64,000 nucleotides of DNA from NCBI RefSeq assembly GCF_000192745.1, contig NC_015259.1, positions 310,001-374,000 of the forward strand, written 5' to 3'. The notes below the pieces were generated by a model that did not search any database, was not told the DNA's origin, and worked only from the letters and a program-made list of their open reading frames with translations. The stretch is from Polymorphum gilvum SL003B-26A1. GTDB taxonomy: Bacteria > Pseudomonadota > Alphaproteobacteria > Rhizobiales > Stappiaceae. Below, one piece after another: positions 1-8,206 of this stretch. Each line of letters begins with the position of its first letter. Position 1 is the stretch's first letter. Both the position numbers and the translations under genes were made by a program.

Positions 1-23
1 ATGGGTTTTCTCCTGAAACGAAG

Positions 24-47
24 AAGGCCTGGCGAGCGCCGGGCCTT
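24..47 (-). terminator. Hairpin downstream of the ParB-like gene
   Basis: A stem with arms AAGGCC and GGCCTT, plus inner GGCG/CGCC and one mismatch, lies about 55 bases past the stop of the minus-strand ParB gene. On that strand it is followed by CTTCGTTT, a weak T-rich tail. A rho-independent terminator is plausible but not strong. Confidence 0.4.
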
Positions 48-100
48 GGGATGGAAGGGACGGGCAAGCGGAGCGGCCGGAGCCGCCCCGCGAGCGCGGA

Positions 101-2227
101 CTATTCCGCGGCGACGAGAACCGCCGGGTCGTCGTCGGCGTCGGCCGCTTCCTCCTCGGCGTCGCCGGCGAGGAAGTCGGGCAGCGCCACGTCCTCCCCG
201 TCGGCCTCGGGCGAGGCGTCGACGGCCGGCTCCTCGGCGACGAGGCGCAGCGGTTCGGGGAGCCAGCCGGTGTCGGCCAGGAGGCGCTCGGCCTCGCGCG
301 CCATGTCGTCCTTCTTCAGATGGTCGATCAGGCGCGCCTTTTCCTCGCCGAGGGCCTCATGCACCGCTTCGAGGATTCTCGGCTTGGTGACGCGGCCGAG
401 ATAGTTGGCGACGGTGGGCCGGAAGCCGGCTTCCACCATGTCGAGCCCGGTCGCGCGCTGAAGCCGGTCCGCCTCCGCCATGCGACGGCGCAGCCCGTAC
501 TCGGAGATGCCCATGGCGCTATGGGGATTCGGCCGCTCGTAGAGGGCGTTGATGCCGAACGAGACGCAATGGGCGAGCAGCGCCATGCGGCTGGCGTCGT
601 CGAGCGCGTCGAGCCAGTCCCACAGCGCGTCGTCGTCGGCCGGCAGATCGGCCGCCCAGCCAGCGCCCCGCTCATCGACGGACGTCGCGTAGGGGCTGTG
701 CTTGAGGTCGATGCCCTGCTCGCGGCAATAGACCGCGAGAACCGAGACCTGAACGGCGGCGCCGCTGGTGTTCCGCTTGAAGGTGTCGCGGACCAGCTTG
801 TGCAGCAGCGCCGTCATGGCGACGTGCGGGTTGGCGCCAACCGCATCGCGCAGCGCCACGGTGCGGTGCGCGGTCAGCTCGGCCACGAGCCGTTCGGGGA
901 GAGGCTTGATGGTTTCCTCGTCCTCCTCGGGCTCGGGTTCGACCGACTCGCCGCCGAGCGTGATGACGGCGCGCTGAACGCGATCGCCGCCGTCGTCGAC
1001 ATCGGCGTCCGGCGCGTCGCCATCGACGGTCGCGGTAGGCTCGTCCTCGGGACGGACCCAACCGCGATCGACCACCAGCTCGCCGTCCTCGTCGATGGTG
1101 ATGAAGACGCCGGCGATGGCGACCTCGGCCGGATCGTAGACGGCCGGGCGGCGCTCGAAGGCGCGGAGCTGCTTCTCGATCTCGCCGAGGCGTTCGTCGA
1201 TCTCGGCGGGCAGCTCGTCGTAGCCGGCGTGGTCGGCCTCGAGCCGCTCCTGCTCCTTGCGCAGCTTCTCGCGTTCGCGCCGTTCCTTCCTGGTGAGTTC
1301 AGGGAAGGAGCCGGCGATGGCGCGCAGGCCGTGGTCGTGGCCGTAAGGCAGCTCGACGTCGACGGCGACCCACTTCCAGCCCTCGGCCGCAACCTCGTCG
1401 GCGACGGCCCGCAGCTTCTCGGTCACGAGGCGGTCGAGCAGTCCGACGTCATCCAGCCAGCCGTCTTCCTCGTCGTCGAACAGGTAGCGCGGCAGGACCG
1501 GCCCGCCGGCCGCGACATAGGCGTCGAGGCCGACGAACCGGGCGCGCTTGTTGGAGGCGGGAACGCTGGTCTCGGTCAGCATCTCGCGAATCCGCCACGT
1601 CTCGCGGAAATGGGAGTGCTGAAGGGCGTCCCAGACCTGTTCCTGCCGGGCATGGTCGGGATGGGCGGTGAACGCCTCCAGCTCCGCCAGCGACATCTCG
1701 CCGGTCTCGAAGGCGTCGTGCAGCGTGGGCGAAACCTTCGCGAGCGCGAGCCGCTGAGCGACGACGCGCTTGCTGGTGCGGTGGGCGAAGGCGATCTCGT
1801 CCTCCGACATGCCCTTGTCCCGCATGGCGAGGAAGGCGCGGAACTCGTCGAGCGGATGGAGCGCGCGGCGCAGCGTGTTCTCCGCGAGGCTGTCGTCCTC
1901 GGCGAGAATGCCGCTATTGGGATCGCGGCACACGCAGGGCACGGCTTCGGTCTTCGACATGCGCTTCTGCTTCACGAGCAGCTCCAGCGCGTCGTAGCGG
2001 GTCTCGCCGGCCGGAACCTCGAACCGGCCCGTCTCGTTGCCATCGGCGTCGAGGATCGGGCGGACATTGAGGCTCTGGAGGAGACCGCGATAGGCGATGT
2101 CCTCGGCCATTTCCGTCACAGCGGCCGGCGTCTTGATGCGCCGGACATTGGAGGCGCTGCGTTCGAGCTGGTTGAAGGGAATGTCGCGCGAGCGCGAGAG
2201 GGTGATCTTCTTGGCAGCCTTTGCCAT
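101..2227 (-). CDS. ParB/RepB-family DNA-binding protein of the mobile element
   Basis: This 708-residue protein has a ParB-like N-terminal domain at about residues 13-130. GETRYDAL (74-81) corresponds to the family's G-x-R-R-x-x-A box and ENTLRRALHP (116-125) to the second conserved box. A KorB-like helix-turn-helix region follows at about 135-175. The remaining 500 residues are charged, with acidic stretches, and give no recognisable catalytic domain. ParB proteins bind parS-like sites and help partition or regulate plasmids and integrative elements. No ParA partner is visible here, so a regulatory or element-maintenance role fits as well as segregation. The ATG start at 2227 is preceded by GGAG. 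The leader shares a 74-nt element with the ArdC gene (2237-2310 versus 4284-4356). Confidence 0.8.
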   Translation of the reverse strand: MAKAAKKITLSRSRDIPFNQLERSASNVRRIKTPAAVTEMAEDIAYRGLLQSLNVRPILDADGNETGRFEVPAGETRYDALELLVKQKRMSKTEAVPCVCRDPNSGILAEDDSLAENTLRRALHPLDEFRAFLAMRDKGMSEDEIAFAHRTSKRVVAQRLALAKVSPTLHDAFETGEMSLAELEAFTAHPDHARQEQVWDALQHSHFRETWRIREMLTETSVPASNKRARFVGLDAYVAAGGPVLPRYLFDDEEDGWLDDVGLLDRLVTEKLRAVADEVAAEGWKWVAVDVELPYGHDHGLRAIAGSFPELTRKERREREKLRKEQERLEADHAGYDELPAEIDERLGEIEKQLRAFERRPAVYDPAEVAIAGVFITIDEDGELVVDRGWVRPEDEPTATVDGDAPDADVDDGGDRVQRAVITLGGESVEPEPEEDEETIKPLPERLVAELTAHRTVALRDAVGANPHVAMTALLHKLVRDTFKRNTSGAAVQVSVLAVYCREQGIDLKHSPYATSVDERGAGWAADLPADDDALWDWLDALDDASRMALLAHCVSFGINALYERPNPHSAMGISEYGLRRRMAEADRLQRATGLDMVEAGFRPTVANYLGRVTKPRILEAVHEALGEEKARLIDHLKKDDMAREAERLLADTGWLPEPLRLVAEEPAVDASPEADGEDVALPDFLAGDAEEEAADADDDPAVLVAAE

Positions 2228-2236
2228 GGTGGACTA

Positions 2237-2310
2237 CTCCGCGACGGGCGCCGAGAGCCTCTCTCTCCGCTATCAACCCGTCACGAAAACCCCAGCCCCT
2301 CTCTCACTCT
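2237..2310 (-). promoter_or_regulatory. Shared leader element, copy 1 (before ParB-like gene)
   Basis: About 74 bases directly upstream of the ParB-gene ribosome-binding site closely match 4284-4356 upstream of the ArdC gene. Both contain CGCGACGGGCGCCG, AACCCGTCACG and CTCTCACTCT in the same order and spacing. The match stops on both sides, so it is a discrete repeated regulatory block. It probably carries a common promoter or operator, or a common 5' UTR. Confidence 0.6.
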
Positions 2311-2333
2311 CGAACGCCGACGCACGAACCGCG

Positions 2334-2675
2334 TCACCAGACGGGCAACGACGGCCGCGGCTCGTTCACCCGGTATTTCCGGCGCAACGCCTCGATGGCG
2401 GCCTCCTGCCGATCGATCCTGCGGCGGAGCCGGTCGAGATCGGGACCGACCGCCTCCAGCAGCTCGTCGAGAATGCGGCGATACGCCGCCTCGTCGGCGC
2501 CGGTCCACCGGCTCATCCGCCGATGATAGTGCCTCGCCTTCGGCCGCCGCCGGATCGCCTCGGTCTCGGCGCGGCGAGACGCCGCGTTTTCGGCCAGAGC
2601 GAGATTGCGCCGGCTGTCGGCAAGGCTGGTTTCCATGCGCGCCAGGGCGGCGCGCAGCGCGCCGCGGTTCATCAT
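2334..2675 (-). CDS. Hypothetical coiled-coil protein of the mobile element
   Basis: This basic, helix-rich protein of about 113 residues has a heptad-like C-terminal half containing DLDRLRRRID, and no recognised domain. The ATG at 2675 overlaps the stop of the preceding gene (ATGA), which suggests translational coupling. Another in-frame ATG at 2687 would add four residues. It ends shortly before the ParB leader, so the two minus-strand genes may form a unit. I cannot assign a function. Confidence 0.55.
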   Translation of the reverse strand: MMNRGALRAALARMETSLADSRRNLALAENAASRRAETEAIRRRPKARHYHRRMSRWTGADEAAYRRILDELLEAVGPDLDRLRRRIDRQEAAIEALRRKYRVNEPRPSLPVW

Positions 2676-3064
2676 GGCGACCGCCATGCCCGCGCGACCA
2701 GCACCGCGCGGAAGGCGTCCGGCAGGATGACGTTCGCGGGTGCGTCGGCGAACATCGGCGCGATCTGGTCCGGGCGATAGCCCGCGAGGCCGCAGCCGAT
2801 GGGCGTGACCTCGAAGCGCAAGTCCGCCCGGCGGCGGGCGTGGCCGAGGAAGTCGTGGACATGGCCGCGGATCGTCGCCAGCGGCAGCACGCGCAACTGG
2901 CGGTCCTTCGTGGGGATCGCATAGGCGGCTCCCTGCGGCCCGACGCCCTGGCCGTAGATCGCGCCACGGTGCTGGCGAGCCCAGAGGGCCGCGCCCTTGC
3001 CGTGGCGACCCGCCAGATTGGAGCCGAAGACGAAGACGGGGTCGATGGATGCCGAGCTACGCAT
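2672..3064 (-). CDS. Macro-like A1S_2505-type phage/plasmid protein
   Basis: The 130-residue product carries FGSNLAGRHGKGAA (13-26) near its start and IGCGLAGY (89-96) in the second half. This is the signature of a small protein family common on phages and integrative elements, whose fold resembles macro domains that bind ADP-ribose. The biochemical role is not established from sequence. The ATG at 3064 has a strong AGGAGG seven bases upstream, so I trim the longer open frame. The stop overlaps the next gene's start. Confidence 0.65.
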   Translation of the reverse strand: MRSSASIDPVFVFGSNLAGRHGKGAALWARQHRGAIYGQGVGPQGAAYAIPTKDRQLRVLPLATIRGHVHDFLGHARRRADLRFEVTPIGCGLAGYRPDQIAPMFADAPANVILPDAFRAVLVARAWRSP

Positions 3065-3313
3065 GGAGACCTCCTGGCTGCTGCCGTTCACCGCGAGCGG
3101 TACGGCTCCGAGCGGCCCCAGGACTCTCCGGAGGGTCACAGAGGCGGGCGGCAAAAGACGACCCGTGAGGGGAACGGCAACGCCGTTGGCTCTGCGGAGG
3201 GGCTGGCGGCACGATGGAAAAGTAACCGGCGTGGCGAGCGGCGGCGCCATGGTCAACGTCGCGCTGGCGGCCATCGGCAAGCGGCGGTCGGCGCGGTTCG
3301 TGCGTCGGAAGGA

Positions 3314-4276
3314 TCATGCCGCCCTCCTGTCGATGGAGGGCTCGGCCGCGACCGGGGCGGAGTCGTCTTCCGGCAGGAAGGACAAGATCCAGTCGGCGGC
3401 CTTGCTGGCCTGGCTGGCGGCGCGGACGACTGCGCGGGAATCCTCGCGAAGGACGTCGAGCCAGGAGCCGATGTAATCGGCGTGACGCACGGTCGGCACG
3501 ATGCCGAGCGAGGCGCAGCAAAAGGCGCTCGACATCTCGGCGATCAGTTCCTCGAAGGCGTATTTCTTCGTGCCGAAGGAGCTGGAGAAGTCGCGGTTGA
3601 GGCGGCTGCGATGGCCGCTGGCGTGCCCGATCTCATGCAGCGCGGTGCGGTGCCAATTGATCGGCTCGAAATAGGCCTGCGGCGGCGGCACGACCACGTA
3701 GTCGTCGGCGGGGACATAGAAGGCCTTGTCGCCGCCAATGCGGAAGTCGATGCCGGTCGCGCGGATAAGCGCCTCGACCTTCGGCTCGATCAGACCGGGC
3801 GGAGGCGGCGGGACCGTGACCGTGGTGTCGTCGGGCAGGCCCTCGCACTGCGCCGTGTTGAAGACGGTGAAGCGCTTCAGGAACGGAATGGCCTGCGCCT
3901 CCTCGCCGGTCTCGCGGGCGCGCCGCTTCTCGTCTTCGGGCACGAAGCGGTCGGCGTAGACGACGGTGGTGCCGCGCTCGCCCTTGCGGACATTGCCGCC
4001 GAGCGCGGCGGCCTGCCGGTATGTGAGCCAGCCCTGTCCGGGGAAGCCGTGCTGAACGACGGCGCCCCAGAGGATCAGGATGTTGATGCCGCTGTAGTTG
4101 CGGCCGCTGCTGGCGTTCTTCGGCAGGCCGAGCGGAGCCTTCGCCGCCGACGTGCCCCAGGGCTGGACCCAGGGGAAGCGGCCCGCCTCAAGCTCGGCGA
4201 TGATCCTGCCGGTGATTTCGTCATAGAGGTTCGCCCGGTCCTGGCCGGTGCGCATGGTGCGGTCATGTCTGGACAT
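3314..4276 (-). CDS. ArdC-like antirestriction protein, ssDNA-binding plus zincin domain
   Basis: This 320-residue protein starts with the ArdC N-terminal ssDNA-binding domain (about 12-140, with NYSGINILILW around 60-70). It continues with a zincin-like metallopeptidase domain. HEIGH (214-218) is the zinc site, and the glutamates of FEELIAE (241-247) are the likely third-ligand region. ArdC proteins arrive with conjugative DNA and protect it from host restriction. The start at 4276 has GGAG upstream. Its leader contains the repeated block shared with the ParB gene, and beyond that three hairpins (4369-4434). It points away from the ATPase unit. Confidence 0.88.
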   Translation of the reverse strand: MSRHDRTMRTGQDRANLYDEITGRIIAELEAGRFPWVQPWGTSAAKAPLGLPKNASSGRNYSGINILILWGAVVQHGFPGQGWLTYRQAAALGGNVRKGERGTTVVYADRFVPEDEKRRARETGEEAQAIPFLKRFTVFNTAQCEGLPDDTTVTVPPPPPGLIEPKVEALIRATGIDFRIGGDKAFYVPADDYVVVPPPQAYFEPINWHRTALHEIGHASGHRSRLNRDFSSSFGTKKYAFEELIAEMSSAFCCASLGIVPTVRHADYIGSWLDVLREDSRAVVRAASQASKAADWILSFLPEDDSAPVAAEPSIDRRAA

Positions 4277-4283
4277 CGCGGTT

Positions 4284-4356
4284 CTCCGCGACGGGCGCCG
4301 GAAGCCTCTCCTCCAGCCCTCAACCCGTCACGGCCAACCGACCGATCTCTCACTCT
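4284..4356 (-). promoter_or_regulatory. Shared leader element, copy 2 (before ardC-like gene)
   Basis: This is the second copy of the block at 2237-2310, ending at the ArdC ribosome-binding site. The two copies differ by scattered substitutions and about one base of length. Sharing the block suggests that the ParB-like and ArdC-like genes are expressed together, for example on entry into a new host. Confidence 0.6.
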
Positions 4357-4368
4357 ACAGGGGGCGTT

Positions 4369-4434
4369 GCGGGGTCTCCCCGCAGAAGGGGTGCGTCGGC
4401 AACGCAGTGCCGACCAGGGGGAAGGCCTTCCCCC
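4369..4434. repeat. Three consecutive perfect hairpins
   Basis: Within 66 bases there are three perfect inverted repeats. GCGGGG/CCCCGC has a 3-nt loop (4369-4383). GTCGGCA/TGCCGAC has a 6-nt loop (4395-4414). An 18-bp palindrome lies at 4417-4434 (half-site GGGGGAAGG). They lie between the ArdC gene and the divergent ATPase unit. This could be a structured 5' leader of the ArdC transcript, an origin-of-transfer-like element or a transcription barrier. Confidence 0.65.
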
Positions 4435-4525
4435 ACAAAACCGGAAAACCGCAAACACGGAGATCAGGATTTCAGAAGGCAGACGCCGCTGTAGGTATGC
4501 AGCTTCCCGCGAAGCAACTTTACGC

Positions 4526-4531
4526 TACAAT
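4526..4531 (+). promoter_or_regulatory. Candidate -10 box of the ATPase unit
   Basis: TACAAT lies 33 bases before the small gene's ATG in a locally AT-richer stretch. The -35 region (around CTTCCC at 4503) is poor, so the promoter call is tentative. Confidence 0.35.
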
Positions 4532-4564
4532 CGTGCCGATTCCGGGGGCAATACATGGGGCTAC

Positions 4565-4741
4565 ATGGCAACGCTACAGCAGGACATTGCGACGAAGTTC
4601 ATTTCAGCTCTTGAGGAGGCGAAGGAGGTCGATTCCGATAAGATCGAAGAAATCAGAAAGCTGCTGTCGGACGACAAGAAGATCAAGGCTGACGACTTCG
4701 TAAAAATCTTCTCGACCCCGGCTGGCGGTGAAGTGAAGTGA
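4565..4741 (+). CDS. Small acidic helical partner of an SMC-like ATPase
   Basis: This 58-residue protein is rich in Glu, Asp and Lys and predicted almost entirely helical, for example DSDKIEEIRKLL around residues 23-34. The ATG at 4565 has GGGG a few bases upstream. Its stop codon TGA overlaps the GTG start of the large ATPase gene by four bases (GTGA), so the two are translationally coupled and probably work together. I do not recognise a characterised family. Small proteins encoded just before SMC-like ATPases occur in several defence loci, and a regulatory or subunit role is an inference from this layout. Confidence 0.65.
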   Translation: MATLQQDIATKFISALEEAKEVDSDKIEEIRKLLSDDKKIKADDFVKIFSTPAGGEVK

Positions 4742-7191
4742 TCAAACTCGAAACCGCCCACGTCGAAGAGTTCCGGGGAATCCGCAAGCTCGATATCGAC
4801 TTCGGAAAGGGAACCTTCGCGATCTCCGGTCCGAATGGAACCGGCAAGAGCGGTGTCATTGACGCGATAGAATTCGGCCTCACCGGAGAGATCGGGCGTC
4901 TTACTGGGCGAGGTACGAAGAGCCTGTCGGTTTCCGAGCATGGCCCGCATGTCGACAAGGTGAAGTTCCCGGACGCCGCCTTCGTCGAGCTGAAGGTTTT
5001 CCTTCCGGCTCTCGGCAAGTCGGCGACGATCACGCGGAAGGTATCTGCTCCGGGCAAGCCGAAGATTGAGCCTGCCGATGCAGATGTGAAAGCGGCGCTC
5101 GCCGAGATCGCGGATCATCCCGAAATCACGCTCGCGCGGCGCGACATTCTTCGCTTCATTCTGGTGGAGCCGACAAAACGTTCCGAGGAAATCCAGGCGA
5201 TCCTGAAGCTGGACGGCATCGGACAGACTCGCGCCGCGCTCAATACAGCGCAGAACAAGCTGCAAAGCGGATTCAAATCTGCGACCGGCCAGGTGCAGTC
5301 GAGCCGCGACACGCTGCAGAGGCATCTCCAGATTGCCGTATTCGGCGCCGCCGAGCTGCTGGCCGCGGTCAATCCAAAGCGTGAAGCGCTCGGCCTGCCA
5401 AAGATCGAAGCGCTGACGCCCGACACGCAGCTCGATGCAGGCCTTTCCGACGCCGACAAGCTGCCCGAGTTCAACAAGCAATCCGCGCTGCGCGATCTCC
5501 AGGCGTTGTCGGATATGCTCGGCTCCCTCGCGGACATGGGGAAGGAGGAAGCAGCGGCGATCCTTTCCGATATCGCGACGCTTGAGGGCGATCCCGCCCT
5601 GCTCCAGGCGTTGCAGCGGCGGTCGCTGGTGGAGAAGGGGCTTGAACTGGTCGACGGTCCCGAGTGCCCACTATGCGATCACCCCTGGCCTGACGAGAAC
5701 CATCTGCTCGGGCATCTCAAGGCCAAGCTCTCAAAATCCGAGGACGCCGGCAAACTCCAGACGTCTCTTCTCACGAACGGCGGCAACCTCACCGCACATG
5801 CGGAAAACCTGCTCGGTCTTCTCAGGCAGGCTCTGAGGATCTCCAAAGGGGAAGGCGACGCGGCCGGGGCCGATCTCATAACCGCATGGGGAACTGACCT
5901 TCAGGAGCTGAAGGGGCACCTTGGGAATTTCGACGGGCTGATCGGCTTGAAGGAGCGGTTGGGCAGCGGATGGCCCAAAATGCCCGAAGCTATGCCTTCC
6001 AGGCTCGCCACCCTGACGGCCAAGGTCGACGCGAAGCCTGACCAGAGCGCGGCGATCGAGGCGCAGACATTTCTCACGACAGCGCAGCTTCGTCTCAATG
6101 ACTATCGCGACGCCATGCGGAGGAACGAGACTGCGAAGGCCGCCAGCAGCGCGGCGAAGGCTGCCTACGACGCCTATTGCCGCGTCATGGAACAGGAGCT
6201 GAATGCTCTCTATGAGGACGTTCAGGGCGATTTCAGCACGTTCTACCGGCTGATCAATGAGGACGACGAGGCGAAGTTCACGGCGAAGCTGACGCCGAGC
6301 GAGGGACGGCTCGATTTCGACGTCAATTTCTATGAGCGTGGTCTTTTCCCGCCAGGCGCTTATCACAGCGAAGGGCATCAGGACGGCATGGGAGTATGTC
6401 TCTACCTCGCCTTGATGAAGCGCCTCTTCGCAAAGAGCTTCACGATTGCACTGCTGGACGATGTGGTGATGTCGGTCGACTCGGGCCATCGCTATCAGTT
6501 TTGCAAACTGCTGAAGACGCATTTCCCCGACACGCAGTTCATCATCACGACGCATGATCGCCTGTGGGCCGAGCAGATGAAGTCGGCGGGGCTCGTTACC
6601 GCGAAAACTTCCCTGGCGTTCCATAGCTGGACTGTGGACACAGGCCCGCTTGTCGAGTCGAATGCGGATATCTGGGATGAGATCGCGGCCGCGCTCGCCA
6701 AGGGAAAAGTCGAGACGGCGGCCCACGGGCTTCGTCACCATCTCGAATACGCATCACGCCAGCTCGCGGATCACCTTGGAGCACGGCCGATCTTTCGGGC
6801 GGACGGCAACTATGACCTCGGCGAATTGCTGCCAAACGTCCTCTCGCGTGCGAAGGATCTGTACGGAAAGGCTGCTGATGCGGCCCAATCGTGGGGCAAT
6901 ACGACCGCGAAGGAGGCCGCACTCGAGCGCAAGGCGACACTGTCCGGTTCCAGCGGGGCGAGCAACGTCGAGCAGTGGGCCGTGAACAAGGCCGTGCATT
7001 ACAACGAGTGGGCGAACTTCGGGAAGAAGGATTTCGAGCCCGTTGTCACGGCGTTCAAGGAACTGCTGGAGTGCCTGCGGTGCAAGGATTGCCAAACATG
7101 GCTCTATGTGACGCCGCGCGGCGGCAGCCCTGACTCCCTGCGTTGCCAATGCAGCGGTGTGAGCCTGAACCTCAAGGCGAAGCCGAAGTGA
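4738..7191 (+). CDS. Rad50/SMC-like ATPase with zinc hook and C-terminal zinc ribbon
   Basis: This 817-residue ABC-type ATPase has an intact Walker A, GPNGTGKS (31-38). A Rad50-style zinc-hook CPLC (310-313) sits between two helical arms. Walker B ALLDD (571-575) is followed by an SVD D-loop and a switch histidine, H606, in ITTHD. After the ATPase core comes an extra domain of about 200 residues containing N750-x3-H754. It ends in a zinc-ribbon-like cluster (C779, C782, C785, C803, C805). Proteins of this plan tether or sense DNA ends, and several belong to antiphage systems. No nuclease motif is obvious and no nuclease gene is adjacent. The GTG start is coupled to the small upstream gene. 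The coiled-coil arms are short for Rad50. RloC-like anticodon nucleases share the hook and ATPase layout, but I do not see a confident nuclease triad. Confidence 0.8.
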   Translation: MIKLETAHVEEFRGIRKLDIDFGKGTFAISGPNGTGKSGVIDAIEFGLTGEIGRLTGRGTKSLSVSEHGPHVDKVKFPDAAFVELKVFLPALGKSATITRKVSAPGKPKIEPADADVKAALAEIADHPEITLARRDILRFILVEPTKRSEEIQAILKLDGIGQTRAALNTAQNKLQSGFKSATGQVQSSRDTLQRHLQIAVFGAAELLAAVNPKREALGLPKIEALTPDTQLDAGLSDADKLPEFNKQSALRDLQALSDMLGSLADMGKEEAAAILSDIATLEGDPALLQALQRRSLVEKGLELVDGPECPLCDHPWPDENHLLGHLKAKLSKSEDAGKLQTSLLTNGGNLTAHAENLLGLLRQALRISKGEGDAAGADLITAWGTDLQELKGHLGNFDGLIGLKERLGSGWPKMPEAMPSRLATLTAKVDAKPDQSAAIEAQTFLTTAQLRLNDYRDAMRRNETAKAASSAAKAAYDAYCRVMEQELNALYEDVQGDFSTFYRLINEDDEAKFTAKLTPSEGRLDFDVNFYERGLFPPGAYHSEGHQDGMGVCLYLALMKRLFAKSFTIALLDDVVMSVDSGHRYQFCKLLKTHFPDTQFIITTHDRLWAEQMKSAGLVTAKTSLAFHSWTVDTGPLVESNADIWDEIAAALAKGKVETAAHGLRHHLEYASRQLADHLGARPIFRADGNYDLGELLPNVLSRAKDLYGKAADAAQSWGNTTAKEAALERKATLSGSSGASNVEQWAVNKAVHYNEWANFGKKDFEPVVTAFKELLECLRCKDCQTWLYVTPRGGSPDSLRCQCSGVSLNLKAKPK

Positions 7192-7355
7192 ACTACGCTT
7201 TAGCGGGCTCGGATTTGCGCCAACTTCCTGACCGTAATGTCGCGTTGGACCGTCGGGGCCGCCTTGCGCTAAAGGACCAAACGGCATATATTTGCGTGAT
7301 GTTGCACCGTCCGGTGCCCACGATATAAAGGCAACCCAATGGACGTTCCGAGCCT
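7192..7355. other. Short intergenic region between convergent cargo genes
   Basis: This spacer of 164 bases separates the ATPase gene from the convergent gene at 7356. It is AT-richer than the chromosome and contains a short inverted repeat, GCACCG/CGGTGC (7304-7317). No convincing gene or T-tailed terminator is seen. Confidence 0.4.
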
Positions 7356-8177
7356 CTAGGGCTCCAAAGTCCCAACGGCTTGCCTCCCCCTTTTCCGGGC
7401 CGCCTTCTTAGGCGGCCCGATGTATTTCTGCTTGTTTTCTACGAATTTCAGGTACACGCCGAACACCCGATAGTTGAGGTCAGCCCAAGAGCGGCTGCTC
7501 AGTTTGTTGGGAGACGCCGGTCGTTCACGCGTGATCAGATGCTTGCTGTCGAGCGTGTCGATCAGGGCATGCAGCACAGCTCCATATTGCAGTAGGCGCT
7601 GCCGCTCTGTCGTATGTTCGGTTCGAGAGAGGAATTTCGCGAGCGGCATGATCCATTGCCTGGAGGCGGTATCCGTCTCGAACGTCCGAACGAACTCCAC
7701 GAAAGTCAGGGTTTCGTCATTGCGGACTATCACCTCGCCAACAGCGCGCTGAAGAATGCGGTCAACGATGCGGACCCTGCGCGATTCCAAGCAATCAAGA
7801 AAATTCTGCAACTGGGCGCCGCGTTTATCCTTCCCCATGCTCACCGACAGGCCCTTGTGCCGGATAAGCTCCACACGCGCCCAGAAGCGCCCGAAGAGAT
7901 AGAGGAGGCTTGCGAATTCGTGATTCCCGAGGCACTTTTCGTCTGGTACAACGCGATGGACTGGCTTGAAGTCGACCTCGGCGAGGGATCGCAATTTTCC
8001 GACAAGTTCGTCGGCTGACTTAAGCAGCGGCCCTAAGTGTTGATCGACAAGTTCCTCTGTGCTGAGGGTCCGCGCCTTTCGATGTCGGAATTCCTGGTAG
8101 GCGATATCGAGGACCTTGACAGTGAAGCCGCCGCCAAGTGCAGCGACGAAGAGCTGTCCCCACGATATGTCCGGCAT
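7356..8177 (-). CDS. Unknown membrane-anchored cargo protein
   Basis: The product is about 273 residues. A hydrophobic segment near the N terminus (about residues 5-22, LFVAALGGGFTVKVL) suggests a single membrane anchor, followed by a soluble, charged, mostly helical body and a very basic C-terminal tail rich in Lys and Arg. I recognise no domain. The ATG at 8177 is preceded by a G-run. A TTG at 8189 would add four residues. Base composition is less GC-rich than chromosomal genes further right, as in the neighbouring ATPase gene. Its position between the ATPase unit and the toxin-antitoxin operon makes it cargo. A role in phage or plasmid defence is possible but unproven. Confidence 0.6.
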   Translation of the reverse strand: MPDISWGQLFVAALGGGFTVKVLDIAYQEFRHRKARTLSTEELVDQHLGPLLKSADELVGKLRSLAEVDFKPVHRVVPDEKCLGNHEFASLLYLFGRFWARVELIRHKGLSVSMGKDKRGAQLQNFLDCLESRRVRIVDRILQRAVGEVIVRNDETLTFVEFVRTFETDTASRQWIMPLAKFLSRTEHTTERQRLLQYGAVLHALIDTLDSKHLITRERPASPNKLSSRSWADLNYRVFGVYLKFVENKQKYIGPPKKAARKRGRQAVGTLEP

Positions 8178-8206
8178 CCATCCCCCCAACCCGATCCTGT
8201 GATCGT

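Noticed and set aside
320-4741. A plus-strand open frame of 1473 codons
   Set aside because: It runs antisense through the ParB, macro-like and ArdC genes, is compositionally biased by high GC, and shows no domain. Only its last 58 codons (4565-4741) look like a real gene.
5281-7191. RloC-type anticodon nuclease identity for the ATPase
   Set aside because: The zinc hook and ATPase layout fit, but I cannot point to the nuclease catalytic triad, so I do not make the assignment.
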